Shown here: piece after piece, positions 9,533-17,815 of the stretch
Numbering within the stretch: the stretch's first letter is position 1
How the letters are laid out: each line of letters begins with the position of its first letter
Assembly (NCBI GenBank): GCA_009885695.1
Contig: VFKE01000186.1
Location: 1 to 38,818, forward strand
Reading direction: 5' to 3'
Source: Verrucomicrobiota bacterium
GTDB lineage: Bacteria; Verrucomicrobiota; Verrucomicrobiia; Verrucomicrobiales; Verrucomicrobiaceae
Length of the DNA: 38,818 nucleotides
Program-made: the position numbers and the translations under genes
The notes under the pieces: model-generated
Database searches by the model: none
What the model was told of the DNA's origin: nothing
Seen by the model: only the letters and a program-made list of their open reading frames with translations

Positions 9533-10699
9533 TTACCGCTTCCCCGCCACTATCAATTCCGCGAACTCGCTAAAAAAATAACTGGCATCATTCGGCCCCG
9601 GTGCTGCTTCGGGATGGTATTGCACGCTGAAGACTGGCCAATCCTTGTGGCGCAAGCCCTCAACGGTGTTGTCGTTAAGATTGACATGCGTGACTTCGAC
9701 GTTCGATGGCAGGGCCGAGTCATCCACCGTGAACCCGTGGTTTTGCGCGGTGATGGCCACCTTGCCACTGCGAAGATCCTTGACCGGCTGATTGGCACCG
9801 CGATGACCGAATTTCATTTTGAATGTATTTCCACCGAAGCAATGGCCGAGAATTTGGTGGCCCAGACAAATGGCGAAAATCGGCTTCTTTCCCACGAGCT
9901 TTTTTACCTCGGCATGAATGTAGTCGAGCGCCGCAGGATCGCCGGGGCCGTTGCTCAGGAAAATGCCGTCGGGCTTGAGCGCCAGCGCGTCCTCCGCTTT
10001 CGTCGTGGATGGCACCACCTGCACGTCGAAGCCCTCCTGCCGCAAACGGCGCAGAATGTTGCGTTTGATGCCGAAATCGAAGGCCACGATGCGGTGCTTC
10101 GCGGGCGGCAGGGCGGCGAAGGCACCGTCACGCCCGGCAACGATGTTCTGTGATGGATTCGGGATGCCCCAGCGGCAGCTCTCGATGTTGGATTCGTCCC
10201 AGCGAAATGCTTTTTTTACGGACACTTCTTTGACGAAATCACTGCCGCTCATCGGCGCACTGTCTTGCGCCAGTTGCACAGCTTCCGCCACGGTCGCCGT
10301 GCCGCTGGTAATTGCGGCGCGCATCGCGCCGCGCGTGCGCAGATGCTTAGTCAGCGCCCGGGTGTCGATGCCTTGAATGCCAGGAATATTCCAGCGTTTC
10401 AGGTAGTCGTTGAGCGACTCTTCACTGCGCCAGTTGCTCGGCGTGTCGCAGAGTTCCTCGATGACAAATCCGCGGACATGCGGCTCATCGCTCTCGCCAT
10501 CAAAGCGGTTGATGCCGTAGTTTCCGATTTCCGGATAAGTCATGGTCACGATCTGTCCGCGATAAGACGGATCTGTCAGCACCTCCTGGTAGCCGGTCAT
10601 GGAGGTGTTGAAACAGATTTCACCCGTGCGGGTGTCCGCCGCGCCGAATGCTTCGCCTTCAAAATAGCGCCCGTCTTCCAGGGCGAGGATTGCTTTCAT
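9533..10699 (-). CDS. carA: Carbamoyl-phosphate synthase small subunit
   Basis: CarA supplies ammonia from glutamine to CarB for carbamoyl phosphate, the precursor of pyrimidines and arginine. The N-terminal CPSase domain is seen in EICFNTSMTGYQEVLTDPSY, and the C-terminal class I glutamine amidotransferase domain has the nucleophile Cys in AICLGHQILGHCFGG and the His-Glu pair in VQYHPEAAPGP. At 388 aa it is full length. Two adjacent ATGs (10702, 10699) are possible starts; the second is used since most homologues begin MKAILALEDG. No carB is present in the window. Confidence 0.96.
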   Translation of the reverse strand: MKAILALEDGRYFEGEAFGAADTRTGEICFNTSMTGYQEVLTDPSYRGQIVTMTYPEIGNYGINRFDGESDEPHVRGFVIEELCDTPSNWRSEESLNDYLKRWNIPGIQGIDTRALTKHLRTRGAMRAAITSGTATVAEAVQLAQDSAPMSGSDFVKEVSVKKAFRWDESNIESCRWGIPNPSQNIVAGRDGAFAALPPAKHRIVAFDFGIKRNILRRLRQEGFDVQVVPSTTKAEDALALKPDGIFLSNGPGDPAALDYIHAEVKKLVGKKPIFAICLGHQILGHCFGGNTFKMKFGHRGANQPVKDLRSGKVAITAQNHGFTVDDSALPSNVEVTHVNLNDNTVEGLRHKDWPVFSVQYHPEAAPGPNDASYFFSEFAELIVAGKR

Positions 10700-10884
10700 C
10701 ATGTCGATGGTGGGGGGATAACGCGGTTTCACCCCGCAGGCAAGCGCGAGCTTTCCGGCCTGTCCTTGGTCCAGAAATCAACAGCACCTCAGCGGCAGTC
10801 CGGGGACGAAGCGTGATGATGACATTATGCGAATAAATGTTTTGACCGGATTTGATTTCAACTTTCCATTTGGAACCTAAACCG

Positions 10885-11895
10885 ATGAATAAAAAACTCC
10901 TCCTGCTGACGGGACTGATGGCTTTCCCGATCCTTCCGCTGACAGCGGCTGCCGCCACATCTTTCCCCGGGAAAGATCCCATCATCAGCTATGAAATACC
11001 GGCGAAATGGACATCCGAACTGGCCAAGGATGGCAGCCTCTCCATTAGCTCCAAGAGCGGACGAGTGGCAGTGACCTTCGGAGAGGCTCCTGTGGCCGCG
11101 AGCCTGGAGGCGCTGGAAAAATCTCTGCCCGAGATGGTGAAGATTTTGCAGGATCCCGTGGAGACGGAAAAGCCCAAGGAACATACCGAGGGCGGGCTGA
11201 CGGGATACACCGCCACCTATGTGGGGAAGATCGACGGCAAGCCAGCCATGGTGATTTATGTGCTTTTCGAGGGCGAAAAGAAACGCGCCATCCTCGGCAA
11301 CATGATCCTGATCGACCCTGAGACCATGCCGAAGAATGACGATGAGGCATTCAAGGCTTTCATGCACTCGCTGAACGGCGCCGCCCAGACTGACGATGAT
11401 CCAGTTAAAGCAGCAGCGGAAAAATCCTCAGCGAGTTCCTACCCAAAGAAACGTCCCGTGCTGAACTACGAAGTGCCAGAAGGCTGGACCACCGAAGTGG
11501 ACGAGGAAGATGACAGCATCTCCATCAACTCGGAAAGCGAACGCATATCGGTCAACTTCACGGAGGTTCCCACGATGGCGACCATGGAATTGTTTAAAGA
11601 GATGCTGCCGGAGATGGTGACCGGCTTGACGAATCCCAAAGCTGCCAAGGAAGCTGTGGAACACACGGAAGCAGGGCTGGCGGGATTCACCGCGACCTAT
11701 GCCGGGACGGTCGAAGGCACGGCGGTATCCGCCATCTTTGTGCTCTTCAAAGCCGGCAAGGACCGCGCGATCTTGGGCAACATGATTCTGGAAGATCCCG
11801 CAACTTTGTCCAAGGAAGACAGCGAAGCGTTTGGTGCCTTCATGAAATCCATGAAGGGCGCCATAACCAAATCCAGATCGCCTCGGCGTTTGTAA
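10885..11895 (+). CDS. Secreted protein with two tandem copies of one domain
   Basis: The 336-aa product has a clear signal peptide (MNKKLLLLTGLMAFPILPLT then AAAATS). The mature part consists of two repeats of about 135 residues, near 32-166 and 198-332. Matching segments include ISYEIPAKWTSEL with LNYEVPEGWTTEV, LPEMVKILQDP with LPEMVTGLTNP, EGGLTGYTATYVG with EAGLAGFTATYAG, and RAILGNMILIDPETM with RAILGNMILEDPATL. A short Ala/Ser/Asp linker joins them. The pattern of an alternating strand domain ending in KAFM.S..GA suggests a compact periplasmic fold, but I cannot assign a family. The ATG at 10885 precedes the signal peptide; an upstream ATG at 10852 adds 11 residues. Confidence 0.75.
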   Translation: MNKKLLLLTGLMAFPILPLTAAAATSFPGKDPIISYEIPAKWTSELAKDGSLSISSKSGRVAVTFGEAPVAASLEALEKSLPEMVKILQDPVETEKPKEHTEGGLTGYTATYVGKIDGKPAMVIYVLFEGEKKRAILGNMILIDPETMPKNDDEAFKAFMHSLNGAAQTDDDPVKAAAEKSSASSYPKKRPVLNYEVPEGWTTEVDEEDDSISINSESERISVNFTEVPTMATMELFKEMLPEMVTGLTNPKAAKEAVEHTEAGLAGFTATYAGTVEGTAVSAIFVLFKAGKDRAILGNMILEDPATLSKEDSEAFGAFMKSMKGAITKSRSPRRL

Positions 11896-12020
11896 ATATT
11901 GTCCCGGTTGAAATAATACGGGAGAGACACTGCTGCCCCACCTGAGCAAGCTGGAAGCGACGCTCGTCGCAATTCCCCAGGGAGGCGCGTATTAGCCTAG
12001 GAAGGAAAGGCGATGCTGAT

Positions 12021-12150
12021 AGCTGATAGTCCATAGCCTGAAAATCAGGGGTTACGAGTTCATCAAGTGCTCACCCGGAAGATGACAGATCACGCCTCAT
12101 ATGTTCAGTTCAGCATCAGGCTATCAGCAATTGGCTATCCGCTATCAGCT
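12021..12150. repeat. Inverted repeat in the 267-bp intergenic region
   Basis: AGCTGATAGTCCATAGCC (12021-12038) is imperfectly complementary to GGCTATCCGCTATCAGCT (12133-12150), with mismatches in the middle of the arm. Between them are further partial repeats of GCTGATAG and CAGCATCAGGCTATC. The stretch 11896-12162 holds no credible gene and separates the convergent secreted-protein gene and sufT-like gene, so the hairpin may terminate both. Confidence 0.55.
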
Positions 12151-12162
12151 CCGTTTTGAAGT

Positions 12163-12720
12163 CTAAACCATTCCCAGCTTCATTTTCCCCTCCTCGGAGA
12201 TCATGCTCTGGTTCCACGGCGGATCCCACACCAGTTCGACAGCGGCCTCGTCCATGTCCTCAATGGTCATGATGCGGGCCTGGGCGTCAGCGGCGATGGT
12301 GGGTCCCATCCCGCAGCCGGGGGCAGTGAGGGTCATCTTGACCGTGGCTTTTTGCTTCCCATCGGTGTTCTCCACCCGGCAGTCGTAAACCAGTCCGAGG
12401 TCCACGATGTTCACCGGAATCTCGGGATCAAAGACCCCGCGAAGTTGCTGCCACACTTCCGTCTCTAGGTCGCCAGCGTCGCTGGGGATGTTGGACGATG
12501 AACTGGTCTCGGCTTTTTTCTTTTCCTCTGCAGCATCAATGCCGAGCGCATCGGCGTCTTTCGACTGGATGCGCGCCAGGCCGTGATCGGTGGCCACGGT
12601 GTAGGTGCCGCCGAGCGCCTGAGTGATGATGACGCGGGTGCCGGCAGGCAGCTTGACGTGGTCGCCGCTGGGAATCTGGATGGCCTCGACTTCGCGAGAG
12701 AGTGTGATGTCGGAATGCAT
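12163..12720 (-). CDS. sufT: SufT-like Fe-S cluster assembly/maturation protein (DUF59/MIP18 family)
   Basis: The 185-aa protein has an N-terminal region typical of SufT (IPSGDHVKLPAGTRVIITQ, LGGTYTVAT, DADALG), an Ala/Glu/Ser-rich linker and a C-terminal DUF59/MIP18 domain (about 95-185): FDPEIPVNIVDLGLVYDC, TLTAPGCGMGP and VWDPPWNQSMISEEGK. DUF59 proteins act as auxiliary factors in Fe-S protein maturation. The Cys in the APGCGMG motif is the conserved one. The ATG at 12720 fits the family start; the longer in-frame extension overlaps the upstream nifU-like gene. It follows that gene with a 43-bp gap and is probably co-transcribed. Confidence 0.88.
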   Translation of the reverse strand: MHSDITLSREVEAIQIPSGDHVKLPAGTRVIITQALGGTYTVATDHGLARIQSKDADALGIDAAEEKKKAETSSSSNIPSDAGDLETEVWQQLRGVFDPEIPVNIVDLGLVYDCRVENTDGKQKATVKMTLTAPGCGMGPTIAADAQARIMTIEDMDEAAVELVWDPPWNQSMISEEGKMKLGMV

Positions 12721-12763
12721 GGATGGAAAAATGGTTGATTGGTTCTTCGTTTTTGGTTCTTGG

Positions 12764-13264
12764 TCAGGAACCGATGGGGATGATTTTGATCTTGCCGGCT
12801 TTTTTGTCGGCGGCGGAAAGTGCGTCATGCAGCGTCGGGGCGGTGCTGGTCTGATTTTCTAAAGTTCCAAAGCTCTGAGGCTCTGATCCTCTGTTCCCCT
12901 GCTCTGCCTCCAGCGCAGCTTTGAGCGCGCCTTCGACCATCTGGCCGCAGTGAATTTTCATCGGCGGCAGCGGGCCCAGGGGAGCACTGAGTTCATCAGC
13001 CTTCATGTGCAGGGCTTCCTCGCGGGTCTTGCCGAGGATCATCTGCGTGGCCATGCTGGCGACCGCGATGGCAGTCTGGCAGCCGAAACTCTGAAAGCTG
13101 GCTTTGTCGATGACCTTCTGGCCGTCGCGCTCCTTGTATTTGATCCAGAGGCGAACCATGTCGCCGCAGTCCGGACTGCCGACGGTGCCGACAGCATCGG
13201 CATCGGTCATCTCGCCCACGTTCTGTGGTGCGGCGATGGCTTGCTGGAGGATGTCTTCGTTCAC
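12764..13264 (-). CDS. IscU/NifU-type Fe-S scaffold protein
   Basis: The 166-aa protein is an Fe-S cluster scaffold of the IscU fold. The three cluster-ligand cysteines are present at C33 (SPDCGDMVRLW, with Asp35), C62 (SFGCQTAIAVASMATQ) and C106 (KIHCGQMVEGALKAA), at the spacing of IscU C37/C63/C106. The last 50 residues are an extra low-complexity tail (GNRGSEPQSFGTLENQ to KIKIIPIGS) lacking the NifU C-terminal domain. It lies upstream of the SufT-like gene and downstream of a DUF1858-rhodanese gene, so the three likely form an Fe-S/sulfur handling cluster. A cysteine desulfurase is not in the window. Confidence 0.9.
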   Translation of the reverse strand: MNEDILQQAIAAPQNVGEMTDADAVGTVGSPDCGDMVRLWIKYKERDGQKVIDKASFQSFGCQTAIAVASMATQMILGKTREEALHMKADELSAPLGPLPPMKIHCGQMVEGALKAALEAEQGNRGSEPQSFGTLENQTSTAPTLHDALSAADKKAGKIKIIPIGS

Positions 13265-13290
13265 TTGGTAAAAAATAGGCGCTGGTTTTG

Positions 13291-13372
13291 GACAGGATTA
13301 ACAAAATTTACATGATTCGGAATTGAATTGGAGATCATCTTGTTAATCCTGAGAAATCATGTCAATCCTGTC
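13291..13372. repeat. Nested inverted repeat between the rhodanese and scaffold genes
   Basis: GACAGGATT (13291-13299) pairs with AATCCTGTC (13364-13372), AGGATTAACA (13294-13303) can alternatively pair with TGTTAATCCT (13341-13350), and CATGATT (13311-13317) pairs with AATCATG (13355-13361). The element occupies the whole 107-bp spacer and its last base is the first base of the stop codon (minus strand) of the rhodanese gene. It resembles a dispersed palindromic unit rather than a U-tailed terminator. Confidence 0.65.
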
Positions 13373-13947
13373 TAGCCTTCAATCTCGACCCGATAACGCG
13401 GAATGCTTTGATCCACCTCCAAAGAATACGCATCGATCCCGCCCGTGAGGCATTTAGTTTCGGCAAATCCATGTCCGATGAAATACGCCACGGCATCCAG
13501 CGCGCGGTCGCCCTGGTGGTCGTAGATGATGACTGGAGCGGTCTTGTCCCAGGATGCGAAAATTTCCTGAATCAAATCCTGGGTGACGAGCTTCGATCCC
13601 GGGATAGCTGAGGCTTCGTGCTCCTCGCGCGTGCGGACATCAAGGAGTTTCATATCAGGATTGCTCGCAAGCAGATCGGACAGCTCCCGCGCTGTGATCT
13701 GGATTCTCTGATCGGCATCATGGCTGGATTGGATGTGCGCGATGACTTCCTGGATCGGAATGTTTTCATTTCTCTCGCAGACTTGCGCGAGGGTTTCATC
13801 CGGCTGGAAACCGCAACTGCGGCAGCCGCCGATGTGATACTTGGCAAAGAGTGCCCTCTGGGCGCCGGGGTAAAGGCGGAGCAACTCCGTCATGCGGGTC
13901 TCTCCACTCAAGAGCGGCAGTTCTAAAATGGCGATCATGTCCGGCAC
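13372..13947 (-). CDS. DUF1858-like Cys domain fused to a rhodanese domain lacking the catalytic Cys
   Basis: The 191-aa protein has two parts. Residues 18-75 resemble the DUF1858 disulfide domain (ELLRLYPGAQRALFAKYHIG followed by C42-R-S-C45). Residues 85-190 form a rhodanese-like domain (ARELSDLL, MKLLDVRTREEHEASAIPGS, CLTGGIDAYSLEV). The active-site loop, normally YCxxGxRS, reads YDHQGDRA at 142-149, with Asp143 in place of the sulfur-carrying Cys. It therefore probably does not act as a sulfurtransferase, and may bind a partner or use C42/C45 instead. It precedes the scaffold gene on the same strand, across a palindromic spacer. The start at 13947 or 13938 (both ATG) is not decided by a ribosome site. 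Confidence 0.82.
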   Translation of the reverse strand: MPDMIAILELPLLSGETRMTELLRLYPGAQRALFAKYHIGGCRSCGFQPDETLAQVCERNENIPIQEVIAHIQSSHDADQRIQITARELSDLLASNPDMKLLDVRTREEHEASAIPGSKLVTQDLIQEIFASWDKTAPVIIYDHQGDRALDAVAYFIGHGFAETKCLTGGIDAYSLEVDQSIPRYRVEIEG

Positions 13948-14032
13948 GGTAAGCGCGATGCTGTCCGGGTCAAACCGTTCGACCCGGTGAAAAAATATGG
14001 CCGGAAACCGATTTAGCGGCTAGGTTGCCCGA

Positions 14033-14911
14033 GTGTCGAACGAACGTGAACCACGCATCTACCTCCTGCCGAACCTGATGACGGCGGGCAACCTGCTCTG
14101 CGGTTACATGGCGATTCTGCATATCGTGGGACGATTCCAGCCGACGGAACTGGGGAACATGCGCTACCACTGGGCGATCGGCTTTATTCTTGTGGCCTGC
14201 TTGTTCGACCTGCTGGACGGCCGCCTGGCCCGTCTCAGCGGCCAGTCATCAGATTTCGGGCGCGAATTCGATTCACTGGCTGACATTGTTTCGTTCGGCA
14301 TCGCCCCGGCGCTTTTGGTTCACGACATCGTGCTGCGTGAGTTCGACAACAACCTGGGAAAAGTGGGGTGGATGATTTCCTGCGGTTATCTGGTATGCGG
14401 CGCGATGCGGCTGGCACGCTTCAACTGCCTGGCAAACATGGAGGATGAAAACACGCCTAAATCCACCTCCTTTCGCGGCTGCCCCATTCCTGCCGCAGCC
14501 GGCGTCATTGTCTCGCTGACACTTTTCCTGCTTTGGCTCGACGGAGAAAACCGGGAAGTCGGCAAATGGAAATACGCGCTGCCGGTGCTCTTGATTTTAC
14601 TGAGCTACCTGATGGTAAGCAGCATCGAGTATCCGACTTTTAAATCGATCAATTTTCGCACGCGCCGTTCGTTTCGGTGGGTGTTGGCCAGCATCGTGAT
14701 CATCGCCTTCACCATCTTCAACTGGCAGTGGATGCCGATGGTGCTGTTTGTCTCCTATCTGCTTTATGGACTGCTCCGCCCCTGGATTTCGCGCCGCTGG
14801 CAGCAGGAGATTGAAGTGGAGTCATTCGATGACGGAACTACGGAGGACGAGACTCTTTTAGAAGTGCCGAAGACGGATCGTGATTCGCCTGACTCCGCGG
14901 CTTCGAAATGA
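14033..14911 (+). CDS. pssA: CDP-diacylglycerol-serine O-phosphatidyltransferase
   Basis: The enzyme makes phosphatidylserine from CDP-diacylglycerol and serine in the membrane. The 292-aa product carries the full CDP-alcohol phosphatidyltransferase motif D62-G63-x2-A66-R67-x8-G76-x3-D80-x3-D84 (DGRLARLSGQSSDFGREFDS). Several membrane helices follow (for example IIAFTIFNW and VLFVSYLLYGLL), ending in an acidic cytoplasmic tail. The PssA-type features GYLVCGAMRLARFN and FRGCPIPAAAG distinguish it from phosphatidylglycerophosphate synthase. The start is GTG at 14033; no ATG with an equally complete N-terminus exists. It is followed by the GT81 gene after 35 bp, possibly as one transcript. Confidence 0.92.
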   Translation: MSNEREPRIYLLPNLMTAGNLLCGYMAILHIVGRFQPTELGNMRYHWAIGFILVACLFDLLDGRLARLSGQSSDFGREFDSLADIVSFGIAPALLVHDIVLREFDNNLGKVGWMISCGYLVCGAMRLARFNCLANMEDENTPKSTSFRGCPIPAAAGVIVSLTLFLLWLDGENREVGKWKYALPVLLILLSYLMVSSIEYPTFKSINFRTRRSFRWVLASIVIIAFTIFNWQWMPMVLFVSYLLYGLLRPWISRRWQQEIEVESFDDGTTEDETLLEVPKTDRDSPDSAASK

Positions 14912-14946
14912 CAGGCGCAGCAACGTGACGACTTAGACAGGACCGG

Positions 14947-16173
14947 ATGCCAGACTTTCACCAGCCCATACTGCTTCCCACGCTGCATCACCTTGCGGAT
15001 ACGAAGCTGGAGGAACGCGAAGCGTTGCTTGAATGCGTTACAAAAAAGAAGCCGGTAGCCTTGGTCATCCCCGCCCTTTTCTCAGAACTGGAGGGCAGGG
15101 CGTTCCCACGGATGCTGGGACAACTGGCGGGTGCGCGATATGTGAAACGTGTCGTCATCAGCATGAACGGCATGAGCGCGGCCCAGCACCAGCGCGCGCA
15201 GCGATTTTTCAAATCTCGGCTCGATGGCATGGAGCACACGATCTTATGGAACGATGGGCCGCAGTTGGATGCGCTGCACCTTGAAGTGGACGCACTCACA
15301 GGGTGCCAGCACACCCACGGGAAGGGCGCAAATGTCTGGATGGGGATCGCCCACCTGCTCGCGAGCGGGCATCGCGGCGTCATCGCCTGCCACGATAGTG
15401 ATATCGTGAACTACGAACGTGAAATGCTCTGGCGTCTCTGTCTGCCGGTGGCGCATCCGGAGATGAATTATGTTTTCGCCAAGAGTTACTATGGCCGGGT
15501 GCGCGAGCGCATGTATGGCCGTGTGACGCGGCTGCTGGTGTTCCCCATGCTCCAGGCGCTGCGCGAACTGTTCGGTTTTACGCCACTGCTGAGTTTTCTC
15601 GCAATGTTTCGTTACCCGCTGTCCGGGGAATTCGCCGCCGACGCCGGATTCCTCTCGAAGATGGGAGTGTCCTCCGACTGGGGATTGGAAATCAGGATGC
15701 TCTGTGACGTGTTTCGAGTGGCGCCCTCGCAGCGTGTCTGCCAGGTGGATCTAGGCGGCAACTACGAGCACAAGCACCAGCACATCGGCGTGGATCCCAT
15801 CACCGGACGTGAAGATGCTAAATCGGGACTGATGCGCATGGCGCGCGAAGTGACCCGCGCCTTGCTCTCACGCCTGTGGGACGAGTTGGGTTTCGCCGCG
15901 GAATCCGACAAGCTCCGCCGACTGCCCGACGCCTACCGGCAAACCGCCCGCGCACTCCTGAAGCGCTACACCCACGAAACGCTTTTCAACAACCTCAAGG
16001 ATGTTTCCGCAGAGGAGGGACTGTTGGTCGAGATGTTCTCCCGGATGGTGCGTGAGGCGGTCACTGAAGGAAGGAAGACGAAGCCCTCCGCCACCTGGCT
16101 CCCGCCTTGGAATGATCTCAAACGTTACGCGCCGAACCTGGTGAAACGCTTCGCGAATGCAGGGACGAATTGA
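14947..16173 (+). CDS. GT81-like glycosyltransferase (glucosyl-3-phosphoglycerate synthase family)
   Basis: The 408-aa protein has a GT-A fold. ALVIPALFSELEG near residues 38-50 starts the nucleotide-sugar domain, HGKGANVWMGI (124-134) is the conserved GKG region, and HDSDIVNYE (149-157) contains the metal-binding D150-x-D152. Downstream, FRYPLSGEFAADAGF and SDWGLEIRML match the acceptor region of glucosyl-3-phosphoglycerate/mannosyl-3-phosphoglycerate synthases (GT81). It may make a compatible-solute glycoside or modify an envelope glycan; the sugar and acceptor cannot be read from sequence. It follows pssA and its TGA abuts the stop of the convergent PrsW-like gene (TGATCA at 16171-16176). 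Confidence 0.8.
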   Translation: MPDFHQPILLPTLHHLADTKLEEREALLECVTKKKPVALVIPALFSELEGRAFPRMLGQLAGARYVKRVVISMNGMSAAQHQRAQRFFKSRLDGMEHTILWNDGPQLDALHLEVDALTGCQHTHGKGANVWMGIAHLLASGHRGVIACHDSDIVNYEREMLWRLCLPVAHPEMNYVFAKSYYGRVRERMYGRVTRLLVFPMLQALRELFGFTPLLSFLAMFRYPLSGEFAADAGFLSKMGVSSDWGLEIRMLCDVFRVAPSQRVCQVDLGGNYEHKHQHIGVDPITGREDAKSGLMRMAREVTRALLSRLWDELGFAAESDKLRRLPDAYRQTARALLKRYTHETLFNNLKDVSAEEGLLVEMFSRMVREAVTEGRKTKPSATWLPPWNDLKRYAPNLVKRFANAGTN

Positions 16174-17796
16174 TCAAAGCTCGCGAAACTCGCGAATATA
16201 AATCAACGCCACGGGGAACACGGAAATGAGACTCCTGAGCGCTTCCGTCGCGCCGCTCATGGAATCCATCTGCCACACGGTCACCATTATCGTGACCGCG
16301 ACCAGCAAGGCGCTGCCGGTGCAGAATACGGATGTGGCAGAGAGCGTTCGTTGTCGCAGTTCACCGTCTTCCGGCTTGAGGAGGTCGAGATAAATTCGCG
16401 CCATAACTGCGAGCACGATGATGCCGGCCAGCTCGACTCCGAGCACCTGGGCGCTGGGCGTGGTGGCAAAATCGTAGACCCCATGGGCGATACTTACCCC
16501 GAGAAAAGCCACTAAAAACTCCGCGGCCCGGTGAAATCGCGAGCGCACCAGCTCGTAGAGCGCGCTTCCCGCCACTCCAGTCAGAGTGACGTGCAAGAAA
16601 TTTGCAGTTATCAGTCGACCGATCGCCACCTGCCCACCTTCGTGAAGGTAGTAGCCAAGGTTTTCATCGAAGGCGAATCCAAGCCCCACGCATCCCGCAG
16701 TGAGCGCCGCCTTGGATGCGGAGCCCTGACGCAGCAGCAGCGGCAGGAAGATGGCGAAGAGCGCGAGCTTGACCGATTCCTCCGGGACTCCGACATACAT
16801 GACCCACTGAAAAATTTCGTGGCCCATCGTCTTCTGGTCGTCGCTGTTGATTCCGTATTGATGCGCTTCCATCCAGCATTCCAACAGCCACACGCTCATC
16901 ACCCCAGCAAAGACTGGAGAGAGATAGTGAATCCAGCGCCAGCGCCCGCCACTTCCGGTATAGACAAGAAGCAAATACCATACGCCAGCCGCCAGCAACG
17001 CCAGCGGCAGCGCCAGCGTCTGCGACCAGCACAGCCACTGCACTTTGGCGACGGCGCGCAACATCAGCCACCAGTCCCCGGTGATCCGCGCAGCGCGTAT
17101 CACGGATCCCGACCCGGTCTCGTTCAGACAGCGTGCGTCCGCACATAAAAAACGCAGAGCGTCCGCATCCTCCAGACTGAGCGCCAGTGAAAAGGCTGAT
17201 CGCCTCGCCTCATGCGCCTCATCAAAACGCCCTTCGCGCAAATAGGCAGCCAGAGCTTCCTTTCGCTTTCCTTCGAACAACAAGAGATCACCATTGAATC
17301 CGCCGGCAAATCGCACGACCGGTTCGCGCAGCGCCGCCTCATGGATGCGCAGGAGGGCGCTGGAACGAACATCGCCCTTTTCGAGAAACAAGCCCAGCGC
17401 GTAGTCGGAAAATAATTCGCGCTGGGAATTGCTGACTGTGTTTTTCTGAAGCAACGGAATCAGTTCCATGTCATGGATGAGCCAGGTGACGTCATCAAAT
17501 TGCCAGCCGGGCGCCTCGCGCTTCATTCCCCGTTGCATTTCACTGAGCCAGGCCGCCAGCAGCGCAGGCTGTGGCATGGCGGGTGCCGCCAATTCCCCTG
17601 CTCGCGATTTCATGCGCAACTGCCATTCCCGCGGATACGACACTAAAAAATCCCCGGCGTTCTTTCCAGCATCCTGACGCAATGACTGCATGATGCCAGC
17701 CATGACAAGACCCGCTACGATGATTCCGCCGCAGATGCGCCATAGAAATCCTGCATCACGTGAAAGATGATAAATCCGGGCACGGTTGGAGGTCAT
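16174..17796 (-). CDS. PrsW-family intramembrane metalloprotease with long N-terminal domain
   Basis: The C-terminal half (about 255-540) has several membrane helices and the PrsW motifs: VPEESVKL with E339-E340 and K343, GFAFDENLGYY with E378, His402 (NFLHVTLTG) and H438-x3-D442 (AHGVYDF). These supply the zinc-binding Glu/His set. PrsW proteases cleave membrane anti-sigma factors in Bacillus; the substrate here is unknown, though an ECF sigma/putative membrane partner pair lies at 22833-23973. The first 250 residues are unusual: one helix near 20-37, then a helical segment rich in Leu/Ala/Arg (LLLFEGKRKEALAAYLREGR) resembling TPR-like repeats. Its stop abuts that of the convergent GT81 gene. 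Confidence 0.83.
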   Translation of the reverse strand: MTSNRARIYHLSRDAGFLWRICGGIIVAGLVMAGIMQSLRQDAGKNAGDFLVSYPREWQLRMKSRAGELAAPAMPQPALLAAWLSEMQRGMKREAPGWQFDDVTWLIHDMELIPLLQKNTVSNSQRELFSDYALGLFLEKGDVRSSALLRIHEAALREPVVRFAGGFNGDLLLFEGKRKEALAAYLREGRFDEAHEARRSAFSLALSLEDADALRFLCADARCLNETGSGSVIRAARITGDWWLMLRAVAKVQWLCWSQTLALPLALLAAGVWYLLLVYTGSGGRWRWIHYLSPVFAGVMSVWLLECWMEAHQYGINSDDQKTMGHEIFQWVMYVGVPEESVKLALFAIFLPLLLRQGSASKAALTAGCVGLGFAFDENLGYYLHEGGQVAIGRLITANFLHVTLTGVAGSALYELVRSRFHRAAEFLVAFLGVSIAHGVYDFATTPSAQVLGVELAGIIVLAVMARIYLDLLKPEDGELRQRTLSATSVFCTGSALLVAVTIMVTVWQMDSMSGATEALRSLISVFPVALIYIREFREL

Positions 17797-17815
17797 GGTG
17801 TCCGCTACTTAGTTT

